DNA of 64,000 bases. It comes from Saccharothrix saharensis. Its GTDB lineage: Bacteria; Actinomycetota; Actinomycetes; Mycobacteriales; Pseudonocardiaceae. The notes under the pieces are model-generated. The model was not told where the DNA came from, ran no database searches, and was given only the letters and a program-made list of their open reading frames with translations. The number at the start of each line of letters is the position of its first letter. Positions within the stretch are counted from its first letter, which is position 1. This document shows, piece by piece, positions 41,472 through 53,070 of the stretch. A program made the translations under genes and the position numbers. The stretch spans positions 7,699,386 to 7,763,385 of the forward strand of contig NZ_VFPP01000001.1 in assembly GCF_006716745.1 (NCBI RefSeq). The letters run 5' to 3'.

Positions 41472-42221
41472 GTGTGCCGCCACCTGGGTTACCTGGGCCC
41501 CGCCGTGCCCGTCGCCGCGCTGGTGCACGACCCGCCGCACTCGTTGGTGCGGCAGTCGTACGCGCCGCGGGACATGCGCGGCGGCGGCACGGTCAACGTG
41601 GACGGCTACGGCGTGGGGTGGTACCCCGCGCCGGGCGGTCCGGCCGTGCGCTACCGGCGTGCGGGCACGATCTGGTCGGACGAGAACCTGCTGGCGCTCA
41701 GCCGGGTCACGGTGTCGGGCGCGGTGCTGGCCGCGGTGCGCTCGGCCACGGTCGGCATGCCCGTGGCGGACACGGCGTGCGCGCCGTTCACCGACGGGCG
41801 GTGGCTGTTCAGCCACAACGGGCGGGTGGCCGACTGGCCGGAGTCCGTGGTCGACGTGGCCAAGACGCTGCCCGTGGCGACGTTGCTGACGGTGGACGCG
41901 CCGACCGACGCGGCCCTGCTGTGGGCCCTGGTCCGGTCGCGGCTGGCCGCGGGCGCCGCACCGGGCGCGGCGCTGGCCTCGGTCGTGTCCGAAGTGGCCG
42001 CCGCCGCGCCCGGTTCGCGGCTGAACCTGCTGCTCACCGACGGAACCGTGCTCGCCGGCACGACGTGGACCCACTCGTTGTGGGTCCGCTCCGGCGACGG
42101 CGCGGTGACGGTGGCCTCCGAGCCGTTGGACGACGACCCGCGCTGGCGGGAGGTGCCCGACGGGCACGTCGTCACGGCAGATGTGTCTACTGTGGACGTT
42201 CAACGGATTGGACGAGGATGA
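41472..42221 (+). CDS. egtC: Gamma-glutamyl-hercynylcysteine sulfoxide amidohydrolase EgtC
   Basis: 249 residues from GTG 41472. This class II (Ntn) glutamine-amidotransferase-like enzyme has Cys2 (VCRHLGYLG), exposed as nucleophile after Met removal. Other motifs are VNVDGYGVGWY and WLFSHNGRVADW. It removes glutamate from the EgtB product. Its stop overlaps the egtD ATG. The start is fixed by the need for Cys at position 2. Confidence 0.95.
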   Translation: MCRHLGYLGPAVPVAALVHDPPHSLVRQSYAPRDMRGGGTVNVDGYGVGWYPAPGGPAVRYRRAGTIWSDENLLALSRVTVSGAVLAAVRSATVGMPVADTACAPFTDGRWLFSHNGRVADWPESVVDVAKTLPVATLLTVDAPTDAALLWALVRSRLAAGAAPGAALASVVSEVAAAAPGSRLNLLLTDGTVLAGTTWTHSLWVRSGDGAVTVASEPLDDDPRWREVPDGHVVTADVSTVDVQRIGRG

Positions 42222-43192
42222 CCGAGCCTGTGCTGGACGTGCACCTGACCCCCGAGGACGCGGCGGTCGCGCTGCGCGCCGAGGCGAGGGCGGGGCTGAC
42301 CGCGCGGCCGAAGTGGGTGTCGCCGAAGTGGTTCTACGACGCGGTCGGCAGCGAGCTGTTCGAGGAGATCACCCGGCTGCCCGAGTACTACCCGACCCGC
42401 GCGGAGCGGGAGATCCTGGTGGCGCGGGCCGCGGAGATCGCGTCGCTGACGGGCGCGCACTCGTTGGTGGAGCTGGGTTCGGGCTCGTCGGAGAAGACGC
42501 GGCTGCTGCTGAGCGCGTTGCGGTCGCACGGCACGTTGCGCGAGTTCGTGCCGCTGGACGTGTCGCCGTCGGCGTTGACCGACGCGGCCGGCGCGATCAT
42601 GGCCGCGTACCCGGGGCTGCGGGTGCACGGCGTGGTCGGCGACTTCACCGAGCACCTGGGCCTGCTGCCCGGCGTGCCGCCGCGGGTGGTGGCGTTCCTG
42701 GGCGGGACGATCGGCAACCTGATCCCGGAGGAGCGGGACAAGTTCTTCGCCTCGGTGCGCGAGGTGCTGGACGCGGGGGAGTGGTTGCTGCTCGGCACCG
42801 ACCTGGTCAAGGACCCCGGGGTGTTGGTGCGCGCGTACGACGACGCGCAGGGCGTGACGGCGGAGTTCAACCGGAACGTGCTGCGGGTGGTGAACCGCGA
42901 GCTCGACGCCGACTTCGACCCCGCGGACTTCGAGCACGTGGCGCTGTGGAACGCCGAAGAGGAGTGGATCGAGATGCGCCTGCGGGCCGTGCGCCCGGTG
43001 AAGAGCCACGTCGCGGCGCTCGGCCTGGACGTCGAGTTCGCCGAGGGTGAGGAGCTGCGCACGGAGGTGTCGGCGAAGTTCCGCCGGGAGGGGGTGGAGC
43101 GGGAGCTGACCGCCGCGGGCTTCGAGCTGCACCGCTGGTGGACCGACCCGGAGGGCCGCTTCGCGCTGTCCCTCTCGCGGGCGGCCGGGTAG
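42218..43192 (+). CDS. egtD: Histidine N-alpha-methyltransferase EgtD
   Basis: 324 residues. The EgtD signature regions are present: KWVSPKWFYDAVGSELFEEI, RLPEYYPTRAEREIL, SAM motif LVELGSGSSEKTR, FLGGTIGNLIPEER and GLDVEFAEGEELRTEVSAKF in parts. EgtD trimethylates histidine to hercynine, the first committed step. It is last in the operon, and egtE (C-S lyase) is not adjacent. Followed by the 22-bp repeat array. Confidence 0.96.
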   Translation: MTEPVLDVHLTPEDAAVALRAEARAGLTARPKWVSPKWFYDAVGSELFEEITRLPEYYPTRAEREILVARAAEIASLTGAHSLVELGSGSSEKTRLLLSALRSHGTLREFVPLDVSPSALTDAAGAIMAAYPGLRVHGVVGDFTEHLGLLPGVPPRVVAFLGGTIGNLIPEERDKFFASVREVLDAGEWLLLGTDLVKDPGVLVRAYDDAQGVTAEFNRNVLRVVNRELDADFDPADFEHVALWNAEEEWIEMRLRAVRPVKSHVAALGLDVEFAEGEELRTEVSAKFRREGVERELTAAGFELHRWWTDPEGRFALSLSRAAG

Positions 43193-43270
43193 TCCCGTCG
43201 TGCGGCGGTCCCTCGCGGGGGACCACCGCACGTCCCCGGAGCCGGACGGGGGTGTCGACCCAGGCCCCGA

Positions 43271-43450
43271 GTGTCGAACCTCCAGGTCCCGAGTGTCGAA
43301 CGTTCAGGTCCCGAGTGTCGAACCTTCGCGTCCCGCGTGTCGAACCTTCGCGTCCCCCGAGTTCCACGTTCGAGCCGGCCGGGCCGTGTGCTGAACGTTG
43401 AACTCAGGGGTCCTGAGCGTTCGACACGCGGGACGTGAGCGTTCGACTCA
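43271..43450. repeat. Short tandem repeat array, 22-bp unit with inverted copies (copy B)
   Basis: Direct units begin at 43271, 43293, 43315 and 43337 (exact 22-bp period, each starting GTGTCGAAC). Degenerate units follow at about 43359 and 43386. Two inverted units then lie at about 43409-43427 (CTGAGCGTTCGACAC) and 43428-43450. The same family occurs at 12363. The array fills the gap between the 3' ends of egtD and the DUF4037 gene and includes the latter's stop codon. Confidence 0.88.
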
Positions 43451-44470
43451 CGGGGTGTGGTGGTGTTGGTCCACGGTGCCGGTCGGTGGGAGGGCGGCGA
43501 TCGACGGGTCGGTGATCGCGTCGCGGAGGGCGGTCGCGAAGCGGTCCGCGCGCAGCACGCGGAACGGGCGGGAGTGGTACGGGCGGGTGGTCGGGTCCAC
43601 CGGAGCCGACAGGCCCAGCGCGTTGCACGACGCGGCGACCGACTCGTACGCCGTGACCAGGTGGTCCTCCCGCGCACGCCAGTCCGTCGCCGCCAGCACG
43701 GCGCGCAGCACGGGCACCAGCTCGCCGTACCGGGCGAACGCGCTGCCCAGCCACTTGCCGTACGGCGGGTAGCGGCGGTCCAGCAGGAGCCTCAACCGCA
43801 TCAGGTCGCGGGTCAGCCGGGCCGCCACCACGGCCGACCCCAGCTCGTCCCCGACCTCGCCGCACCGCCCGACGAACGCCTCTTCCCCCGCGATCCGGGA
43901 CCACTGGCACGCCAGCACGTACCGCCACACGTCCTCCGGGTACCACCGCAGCGCCTCCCGTGCGCCCGTCAGCACCCCGAGCCCGTCGTGGAACACCGCG
44001 CCGCCGGTCGTCTCCGCCAACCGCTGCGTCGGCGCGCGCAGCCAGTCGCGCACGGTCACGCCGCCACGCGGGTCGAACCCCAGCTGCCGGTCGAACCACG
44101 TGCCCGCGTCGGTGACCTCCACCCGGTGGCGCACCGGCCCGTCCGTCACCGCCATGTGCCCGACGCCTTCGTCCCCGGTGTCGGCGAAGTGCGTGGGGTA
44201 GCCGCGGAACACCTTCGGCAGGTGCTCGGCCAACGCGGTCCGGATGTCGTCGGCCCTGGTGTCGTCCGGGTCGAGGAACAGCTGCAGGCGCGGCCCCCAC
44301 TCGTGGTCGGCCGAGCGCTCGGTGTCGAAGCCGAGCACCTCCGATCCGGACCCGATCCGGGCCGCGCTGTGCGGCACCTCGCCGAAGTGCGCCCTGACCA
44401 GCGGTTCGACCGCCTCGCGGTAGAACCGTTCGGCCAGCACGAGCCCTGGCAAGAACCGTACGTAGGGCAC
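43448..44470 (-). CDS. DUF4037-like nucleotidyltransferase-fold protein
   Basis: 340 residues from GTG 44470 (GGAGG upstream at 44475-44479). N-terminal VPYVRFLPGLVLAERFYREAV leads into a nucleotidyltransferase-like half with RIGSGSEVLGFDTERSADHEWGPRLQLF in parts: GSGSEV.GFDT plays the place of the GS motif and ERSADHEWG gives the metal-binding acidic pair. The C-terminal half carries ARLTRDLMRLRLLLDRRYPPYGKWLGSAF in parts, typical DUF4037. Activity unknown for the family. Divergent from the secreted peptidase. Confidence 0.88.
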   Translation of the reverse strand: MPYVRFLPGLVLAERFYREAVEPLVRAHFGEVPHSAARIGSGSEVLGFDTERSADHEWGPRLQLFLDPDDTRADDIRTALAEHLPKVFRGYPTHFADTGDEGVGHMAVTDGPVRHRVEVTDAGTWFDRQLGFDPRGGVTVRDWLRAPTQRLAETTGGAVFHDGLGVLTGAREALRWYPEDVWRYVLACQWSRIAGEEAFVGRCGEVGDELGSAVVAARLTRDLMRLRLLLDRRYPPYGKWLGSAFARYGELVPVLRAVLAATDWRAREDHLVTAYESVAASCNALGLSAPVDPTTRPYHSRPFRVLRADRFATALRDAITDPSIAALPPTGTVDQHHHTP

Positions 44471-44581
44471 CAATCCTCCGTTCTGCGGGTAGTGCTGGAC
44501 ACGATCGAGTGAAAGCCTCGCGCGATGGCGTCGCGGTGTCACTGAGGGGCGACGTCGAGTGAACCGAGGGAGCGCTACCGC

Positions 44582-46177
44582 ATGCAACTCCGCACCAGAG
44601 CACTGGTTCTCGCGCTGGCCGTCGGCACTTCGGTGTCCGGCCTCGTGGGAACCGGTACCGCCGCCGCCCAGGAAGCACAGACCGCCACCCCGATCCAGTG
44701 GTCGGCCTGCGCCGACGACGTCCTCGCCGAGATCCCGGCCGCGCAGCGCGACAAGGTCAGCTGCGCCAACCACCCCGTGCCGCTGGACCACCGCAAGCCC
44801 CGCGGCCCCCGGATCACCATCGCGCTGATGAAGCGCCCGGCCGACGACCAGTCCGCCAAGGTCGGCTCGCTGTTCATCAACCCCGGCGGCCCCGGCGGCG
44901 CCGGCCTGATCTACTCCGCCTACGGCAGCTCGTTCTTCCAGCCCGAGATCATGAAGCGGTTCGACCTGATCGGGTTCGACCCGCGCGGCGTCGGCCGCAG
45001 CTCGCCGCTGCGCTGCTTCAAGACCCTCGAAGAGGCCAACGAGATCTTCGGCCGGATGTCCGCCGTCCCGGTCACCCGCACCGAGATCCGCGACACGACG
45101 GACGCGACCGAGGACTACACCGACGCGTGCGCGCGCAACGCGGGCCCGCTGCTGGACCACATGTCGACCGAGGCCGTGGCCCGCGACCTCGACCTGCTGC
45201 GGCAGGGCGTCGGCGACCGGCAGCTGACGTTCGTCGGCTTCTCCTACGGCACGCTCCTCGGTGCGACCTACGCCAACATCTTCCCGTCGAAGTCCCGCGC
45301 CCTGGTGCTGGACGGCAACGTGGACCCGGCGCTGCGCACCTCCAACGGCGCGGAGTACGACCGCCAGCGCGCGCAGGGCTTCGAGATCGCGCTCGACGCG
45401 TACCTGGAGCGCTGCGACGCCGAGGGCGACAAGTGCGCGTTCAGCGACGGCGACCCGCGCGCGAAGTTCGACGAGGTGCGCGACCACCTGCGCACCCGCT
45501 CGATCACCCTGCCGGACAACCAGGTCGTGACCCACGCCGGCTACATCGGCCGCGTCACGAGCGACCTGTACGCGCCGACCCGGTTCAAGGCGCTGGCCGC
45601 CTGGCTGCAGAGCATCTACGCGGTGCTGCACCCGAGCGCCGCCACGTTCTCGGCGCAGGAGCAGGCCGCGCTGCTGCCGCCGCTGGCGAACAAGCACGGC
45701 CTGGCGGACGTCCGCGCCGGTGTCACGGGCGACACCGAGTACCTGTACGACGACTCGTACTACGGCGTGAACTGCACCGACAAGCCGTTCCTGCGCGTGC
45801 CGCAGCTGTTCCCCGCGCTGGCCGCGAAGTGGGAGCGGGAGTCGCCGACGTTCGGCCGCCAGCAGGCCGCTTCCGACCTGCTCACGTGCGCGACCTGGCC
45901 CGTGCGGCACCCGGACCGCTGGGACGGCCCGTGGCACGCGCGCACGCCGAACCCGATCGTCGTGGTGGGCAACTACTACGACCCCGCGACGCGGTACGAG
46001 TTCAGCAAGCGCATGGTCCGGCAGCTGGGCAACGCGCGGTTGCTGAGCGTGGACGCGTTCGGGCACTGCATCCTCGGCGACAGCGCCGGGGTGGACACCG
46101 CGGTGACCGACTACCTGGTGAACCTCAAGGCGCCGGCCGACGGTCAGGTGTTCCAGCCGAACGCCCAGCCGTTCTGA
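44582..46177 (+). CDS. Secreted alpha/beta-hydrolase peptidase, tripeptidyl aminopeptidase (TAP/Slp) type
   Basis: 531 residues with an N-terminal signal peptide (cleavage near TAAAQEA, about residue 30). The alpha/beta hydrolase fold has an oxyanion loop FINPGGPGGAG, nucleophile Ser221 in GFSYGT and His in DAFGHCIL. The C-terminal TAP-like domain contains NYYDPATRYEFSKRMV. Streptomycete homologues cut tripeptides from protein N-termini. Works outside the cell, complementing the S1 protease and POT importer. Its last 34 bases overlap the convergent membrane-protein gene. Confidence 0.93.
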   Translation: MQLRTRALVLALAVGTSVSGLVGTGTAAAQEAQTATPIQWSACADDVLAEIPAAQRDKVSCANHPVPLDHRKPRGPRITIALMKRPADDQSAKVGSLFINPGGPGGAGLIYSAYGSSFFQPEIMKRFDLIGFDPRGVGRSSPLRCFKTLEEANEIFGRMSAVPVTRTEIRDTTDATEDYTDACARNAGPLLDHMSTEAVARDLDLLRQGVGDRQLTFVGFSYGTLLGATYANIFPSKSRALVLDGNVDPALRTSNGAEYDRQRAQGFEIALDAYLERCDAEGDKCAFSDGDPRAKFDEVRDHLRTRSITLPDNQVVTHAGYIGRVTSDLYAPTRFKALAAWLQSIYAVLHPSAATFSAQEQAALLPPLANKHGLADVRAGVTGDTEYLYDDSYYGVNCTDKPFLRVPQLFPALAAKWERESPTFGRQQAASDLLTCATWPVRHPDRWDGPWHARTPNPIVVVGNYYDPATRYEFSKRMVRQLGNARLLSVDAFGHCILGDSAGVDTAVTDYLVNLKAPADGQVFQPNAQPF

Positions 46178-47208
46178 GCGGCACGCGGTGCGGCCGTCGT
46201 CGCGAGGGCGACGGCCGCACCGGCCAGGACCACCGGCCCGGTCCCGACCGGCAGGTCGCCCACCCACGCGCCGCCCAGGTGAGCGAGGGCGGTGAGCAGC
46301 ACGATCGGGCTCCTGCGCCGCCACGACCACACGGCCAGCCCCGCCGCGACCACGACGGCCAGGAACAGCTCGTCGTGGTCGACGGTCGGGGCGACGGCGG
46401 CCGAGGTGCTCCACGCGCCGGCGACCAGCACCGCGTGCCGCTCCGCACCCGGGTCCTCGATCACCGGCTCGGGCCACGCCGGCGCGGTCAGCGCGTCGAG
46501 CACCGGCCACACCGCCAAGCCCACGCCGACCATCAGCAACGGGTACCACGCGCCGGGGCGGCGGGCGTTCAGGTCGTGCGCGGCGAGCACCGCGGCCACG
46601 AGGAGCAGGGCCATCGCGCCCTGGTGCCACAGCGAGCCGAGCAGCCCGGCGAGCGCGGCCACGTGCCACGGCCGCACCCGCCCCGGCCGGGCGTGGGCGA
46701 ACACGGCCCCGGCCACGATCACCAGCTCCGGGTGCGGCTGCCCGGCCGACAGGTCGACGCCGAGGACCGGGTCGAAGGCCGGGACGGCGGCGTCGGCAGG
46801 GCCGTAGGACGTCCAGCCGAACTCCGCGACCGGCTCGGCGCCGCGCCCGAGGTACTGGATCGCGGCCAGGTACGCCGCCGCGGTGACGGCGACGGTGCGG
46901 TAGCGCGCCCGCCACGCCCAGCAACCCAGCCCGATGGCCACCGCCAGGCCGACGAGGTACCGCCACAGGTCGAAGGCGGGGCCGAGCCGGAACTCGACCA
47001 GCTCGCCCGACCACACCACCGCGACCGCGGTCGAGCCGGTCACGAGCAACGGGAACCAGGCACCGGGCCGCTCGGCGTGCGCCTGCCGTGCCCGCAGCAG
47101 CACCCCGGCGATCACCAGCGCCGCCGACGCCTCGACCGGCGGCCCTTCCTCCCACAGCGGCAGGACGAGCCCGAGCACGACCGGTAATGCCCACACGACG
47201 GCCCTCAC
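46144..47208 (-). CDS. Polytopic membrane protein of unknown function with internal duplication
   Basis: 354 residues with about 10 hydrophobic segments. Two halves contain matching blocks: ERPGAWFPLLVTG near residue 50 and RRPGAWYPLLMVG near 220, each after a helix ending in Arg/His, so the protein seems to be two related halves. I recognise no family. The C-terminal end overlaps the peptidase gene by 34 bases; the true stop could be affected by that, but the frame is open and membrane-like to its end. Precedes the hairpin and VWA gene. Confidence 0.75.
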   Translation of the reverse strand: MRAVVWALPVVLGLVLPLWEEGPPVEASAALVIAGVLLRARQAHAERPGAWFPLLVTGSTAVAVVWSGELVEFRLGPAFDLWRYLVGLAVAIGLGCWAWRARYRTVAVTAAAYLAAIQYLGRGAEPVAEFGWTSYGPADAAVPAFDPVLGVDLSAGQPHPELVIVAGAVFAHARPGRVRPWHVAALAGLLGSLWHQGAMALLLVAAVLAAHDLNARRPGAWYPLLMVGVGLAVWPVLDALTAPAWPEPVIEDPGAERHAVLVAGAWSTSAAVAPTVDHDELFLAVVVAAGLAVWSWRRRSPIVLLTALAHLGGAWVGDLPVGTGPVVLAGAAVALATTAAPRAAQNGWAFGWNT

Positions 47209-47234
47209 AAGCGCGCAACCCTAGCGACAGGGGT

Positions 47235-47265
47235 GTGAGGGGCGTCCGGTGTGGACGCCCCTCAC
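47235..47265 (-). terminator. Perfect hairpin terminator of the VWA gene
   Basis: GTGAGGGGCGTCC (47235-47247) pairs exactly with 47253-47265 around a 5-nt loop, 10 nt beyond the VWA stop on the - strand. Confidence 0.8.
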
Positions 47266-47275
47266 GGTCGAGCGG

Positions 47276-48976
47276 TTACTTCGGCGGCGGCGGGACCAGG
47301 CAGCTCACCGGAGCCGACTGGTTGCCCGACGCGTCCACGCCGTAGACGAGGGCGTCGCCCTTGAGCGTGATGCGCCAGTCGATGTCACCGACACCGGGCT
47401 TCTGGTTCGGCGTCGCGCCCGGCGCCTGCACCAGCTTGATCTTCGTGCCGCTCGGGAAGCCGCCGAACACCGCCGGGCTCGCCGAGTCGGAGACGAAGAC
47501 CTGCGGGTTCGGGTCGACCGCGTCGGTCGCGGTCAGGACGAAGAACCCGTCCTCGTTGTCGGCCGGCGGCACCGTGCCGCCGCCCGGGTTGTTGGTCGGC
47601 TGGCACGTCACGACCGGCGGGGTCGTGTCGACCCAGTCCTTGAGCACGTCGTCGCACACCTGGTGGCCGGCGGCGTGGGCGAAGCAGCCGCGGATCGAGT
47701 CCGTACCCAGACCCGCGAGGCCCTGCGTGCCCGGGTAGGTGAAGTCGACCGCGCCCGCGGCGGAGGTGCTGCCGTTGCCCGCGGCGCCCGCGTTCGGGCC
47801 GGAGAGCACGGAGAAGTCGACCGCGGTGTCGGGCACCGGGTCGCCGAAGTCGTCGGTGACGGTGGCGGTCACGGTGTGCGTCTGGCCGGGCGTGCCCAGC
47901 TCGTTCACCGCGTGCTCGGGCTCCACGTCGATGAACGCCGCGCAGCCGCGCACGTTCACCGTCGGGTTGCCGAACGTCACGACGTGGCCCTCGGCGTCGG
48001 TGTAGGCGACGGTCGGGTTGACCGCCAGCGCGCCGCCACCGGCGGCCGGGGAGTGCGTCGCGGTGAACGTCAGCGTCACCGTCTCGGTGCTCAGCTCGTC
48101 GATGGTCCACGTGAGCTGGTTGCCGTTCTGGCCGACCGAGCCCTTGGACACGGCCGCGCCGCTGATCGAGAACTGCGGCGCCACCGTGTCGACCACGGTC
48201 ACGCCGGTCGCCGCGGGCACCACGATGGCCGCGCCGATCGCCTCGAAGACCTCCTGCAGCTGGGCGGCGGTCGGTGCCTGGTAGTAGTGCGTGCCGTCGG
48301 GATCGGTGGTCCAGTCGCGGATCTCGTTCGCGTCGACGGAGCCGAGGCCGATGCCGAAGATCTCGGTGCCGGCGTTGCGCGCGGCCAGGGCGTCGGGGCT
48401 CGCGTCGGGACCCACGGTCGTCTGGCCGTCGGTCATGATGACCATGATCTTCTTGTTCGCGGGCACCGACCCGGCGAGCTGCGCCTGGCCGGTCGAGATG
48501 GCCGCGGAGTGGTTCGTGCCGCCGGACGCGACGAGCGCGTCGATGGCGGACTTGGCGGCGTTCGCGTCGGACGAGAGCGCGGTGTCGACGGTGGCGCCGT
48601 CGGCGAAGCTGACGACGCCGATGCGGCTGCCGTTGGCGACCACGCCGTCCAGCGAGCCGTCGGTGGCCTCGTCGATGATGTCCACGAAGGACTTGGCGGC
48701 GGTCTTGAGGTCGCCGATGGCGCCCTGCATGCTGCCGGAGCGGTCGAGGACCAGTTCGATGTCGACGGGATTGCCGGCGATGCCGGTCTGGGCGTCGAGC
48801 GTGACGGTGACCGGGACGGACCCGCCGCACGGGATGTCGGTGGCACCCAGCGCCTTGGTGCCGGTGACCGTGCCGCCCGCGGCTGCCGCGACGGTGGTGG
48901 TGGCCAGCGGGGCCGCCAACGCGGCCACCAGGACCGCAGTCACGCCACAAGCCCGTCTTCGAGTGTTCTGATTCAT
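47276..48976 (-). CDS. Secreted von Willebrand factor A domain protein
   Basis: 566 residues from ATG 48976 with GAGGAGGTG 10 nt upstream. Signal peptide to about residue 32. The VWA domain (about 70-240) has a complete MIDAS: Asp78-Ser80-Ser82 in DRSGSM, Thr in SGGTNHSAAI, Asp in MTDGQT. Beta-rich domains follow (about 245-470), including an Ig-like segment (TVTATVTDDFGDPVPDTAV) and a tail with paired cysteines. No LPxTG motif, transmembrane anchor or lipobox is visible, so it is probably released or loosely wall-bound. Metal-dependent adhesion is the family role; the ligand is unknown. Confidence 0.9.
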   Translation of the reverse strand: MNQNTRRRACGVTAVLVAALAAPLATTTVAAAAGGTVTGTKALGATDIPCGGSVPVTVTLDAQTGIAGNPVDIELVLDRSGSMQGAIGDLKTAAKSFVDIIDEATDGSLDGVVANGSRIGVVSFADGATVDTALSSDANAAKSAIDALVASGGTNHSAAISTGQAQLAGSVPANKKIMVIMTDGQTTVGPDASPDALAARNAGTEIFGIGLGSVDANEIRDWTTDPDGTHYYQAPTAAQLQEVFEAIGAAIVVPAATGVTVVDTVAPQFSISGAAVSKGSVGQNGNQLTWTIDELSTETVTLTFTATHSPAAGGGALAVNPTVAYTDAEGHVVTFGNPTVNVRGCAAFIDVEPEHAVNELGTPGQTHTVTATVTDDFGDPVPDTAVDFSVLSGPNAGAAGNGSTSAAGAVDFTYPGTQGLAGLGTDSIRGCFAHAAGHQVCDDVLKDWVDTTPPVVTCQPTNNPGGGTVPPADNEDGFFVLTATDAVDPNPQVFVSDSASPAVFGGFPSGTKIKLVQAPGATPNQKPGVGDIDWRITLKGDALVYGVDASGNQSAPVSCLVPPPPK

Positions 48977-49337
48977 ATCGGTATCGCACCTCCTCGTGCG
49001 CGCCGACAGACGTGACGTCCCCTCTGGAATCACGTTCGCGCATTCCGGCGAAGCCGGGTAAGTCAGTCCCCGAACAGGTGCGGACCAGCGAAGATCCCAC
49101 CGAATGACACGTGCCGTGCGACTCGGATGCGTCGGCAGGACGAGGTTAGGCGCGAATTCTCACGAAGAGCAATTGGTTCACCCGATCGGGTCAATCGGAA
49201 TGGCACGTCGTTTTCGATCTGCGGATCGTTACGGACGAAACTGCGATTGTGACGACAATGCGGCGGCGACGCGTCCGCCCCCGGACGTGCGAGAGGGCCG
49301 CCCACCCGGAGGCGGACGGCCCTCTCACTCCTGACGA
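48977..49337. other. 361-bp intergenic region with no gene
   Basis: The central part (about 49150-49260) is clearly lower in GC than its surroundings, consistent with promoters for the leftward VWA gene. It holds a perfect 12-bp palindrome ACCCGATCGGGT (49180-49191) and, at the right end, the acnA terminator hairpin. Short open frames here have no ribosome site or codon bias and are not called. Confidence 0.6.
49291..49326 (-). terminator. Hairpin terminator of acnA
   Basis: GAGAGGGCCG (49291-49300) pairs with CGGCCCTCTC (49317-49326), with a 16-nt partly pairing loop, 11 nt past the acnA stop. Confidence 0.7.
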
Positions 49338-52169
<2,832 letters not shown>

Positions 52170-52258
52170 GTGAAACTCCATCTGGTGACGCGCAAAGTCG
52201 GTTGGGGAACTACTGCTGAGTCTTCCGCACCCGTGGGTGCGGCGCCCTCTCACCCCAA

Positions 52259-52288
52259 ACAGTACGCGTGTCCTGTATTCCGCTTCAA
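52259..52288 (-). promoter_or_regulatory. acnA promoter overlapped by a full AcnR operator match
   Basis: On the - strand TTGAAG (52283-52288) and TACTGT (52259-52264) form -35 and -10 with an 18-bp spacer. CAGGACACGCGTACTG (52260-52275) matches every fixed base of the AcnR consensus CAGNACnnncGTACTG (consensus from memory) and covers the -10 and spacer, so binding should block transcription. Confidence 0.7.
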
Positions 52289-52323
52289 CCCGGCCCTACC
52301 TTGATCGGGGCATCATCACACCC

Positions 52324-53070
52324 GTGGTGCGTCTTGATCGAATCGGCAAGCGCTACGGCCGCGGCCCGTGGGTGCTGCGGGACGTCTCGCTCGCCGTCGA
52401 ACCCGGTGAGGTGGTCGTGCTGCGCGGCGGCAACGGCGCGGGCAAGTCGACCTTGTTGCGGATCGCGGCGGGCGTGACCGCGCCGACGAGCGGCCGGGTC
52501 GACCGCGGCGCGTCGGTCGGGTACGCCCCGGAGCGGTTCCCGACCGGCGTGCGGCTGTCCGCGCGCGACTACCTGGGCCGGCTCGCCGCCGTGCGCGGCG
52601 TCCCGGCGCGGTGGGAGCTCGTCGAGGCGCTGGGGTTCGTCGGCGACCCGGACGCGCCGATGGCCACCCTGTCGAAGGGCAACGCGCAGAAGGTGGCGCT
52701 CGCGCAGGCCCTGCACGCCACCGACCTGCTGGTGCTGGACGAGCCGTGGTCCGGGCTGGACGCCGCCGCGAGCGCGGTGCTCGGCGGGCTGGTGACGTCG
52801 TCGCGGGCCGCCGTCGTGCTGACCGACCACCACGGGCACGACCTGCCCGGTGCCCGCGAGGTGGCGCTCGGCGCGACCCGGCCCGGCGGCGTGGTGATCG
52901 AACTCGACCGGGTGGGGGAGGCGTTCGCGCTGATCAGCGCGTTGGACGGGGTGTTCTCGGCGCACGAGGTCGGCGGTGGGGCGCGGGTCGAGGTGCGGGC
53001 CGGGTTCAGCGACGGCGTGCTGGCCGAGGCGCTGCGGCTGGGCTGCTCGGTGCGGAGCGTCCGGTCGTGA
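52324..53070 (+). CDS. ABC transporter ATP-binding protein
   Basis: 248 residues from GTG 52324 (GTG 52327 also possible). Walker A GGNGAGKST, signature LSKGNAQKVALAQAL (LSKGN instead of LSGGQ), Walker B LLVLDEPWSGLD, switch His in LTDHHGHD. The short domain plus about 60 C-terminal residues is typical of two-gene ABC-2 systems. It overlaps the permease gene by 4 bases. Cargo unknown. Divergent from acnA with 154 bp between start codons. Confidence 0.93.
   Translation: MVRLDRIGKRYGRGPWVLRDVSLAVEPGEVVVLRGGNGAGKSTLLRIAAGVTAPTSGRVDRGASVGYAPERFPTGVRLSARDYLGRLAAVRGVPARWELVEALGFVGDPDAPMATLSKGNAQKVALAQALHATDLLVLDEPWSGLDAAASAVLGGLVTSSRAAVVLTDHHGHDLPGAREVALGATRPGGVVIELDRVGEAFALISALDGVFSAHEVGGGARVEVRAGFSDGVLAEALRLGCSVRSVRS

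Noticed and set aside
43271..43450. CRISPR array
   Set aside because: Units are contiguous 22-mers without unique spacers, some are inverted, and no cas genes are present.
43448..44470. EgtE at the end of the ergothioneine operon
   Set aside because: The gene is on the other strand and has no PLP lysine motif; it fits DUF4037.
43448..47218. A 1256-codon - strand open frame
   Set aside because: Only the part up to 44470 is the DUF4037 gene; the remainder is antisense to the secreted peptidase and has no protein-like composition.
49063..49334. Small overlapping open frames in the VWA-acnA gap
   Set aside because: They lack ribosome sites, codon bias and recognisable sequence, and one runs through the acnA terminator.
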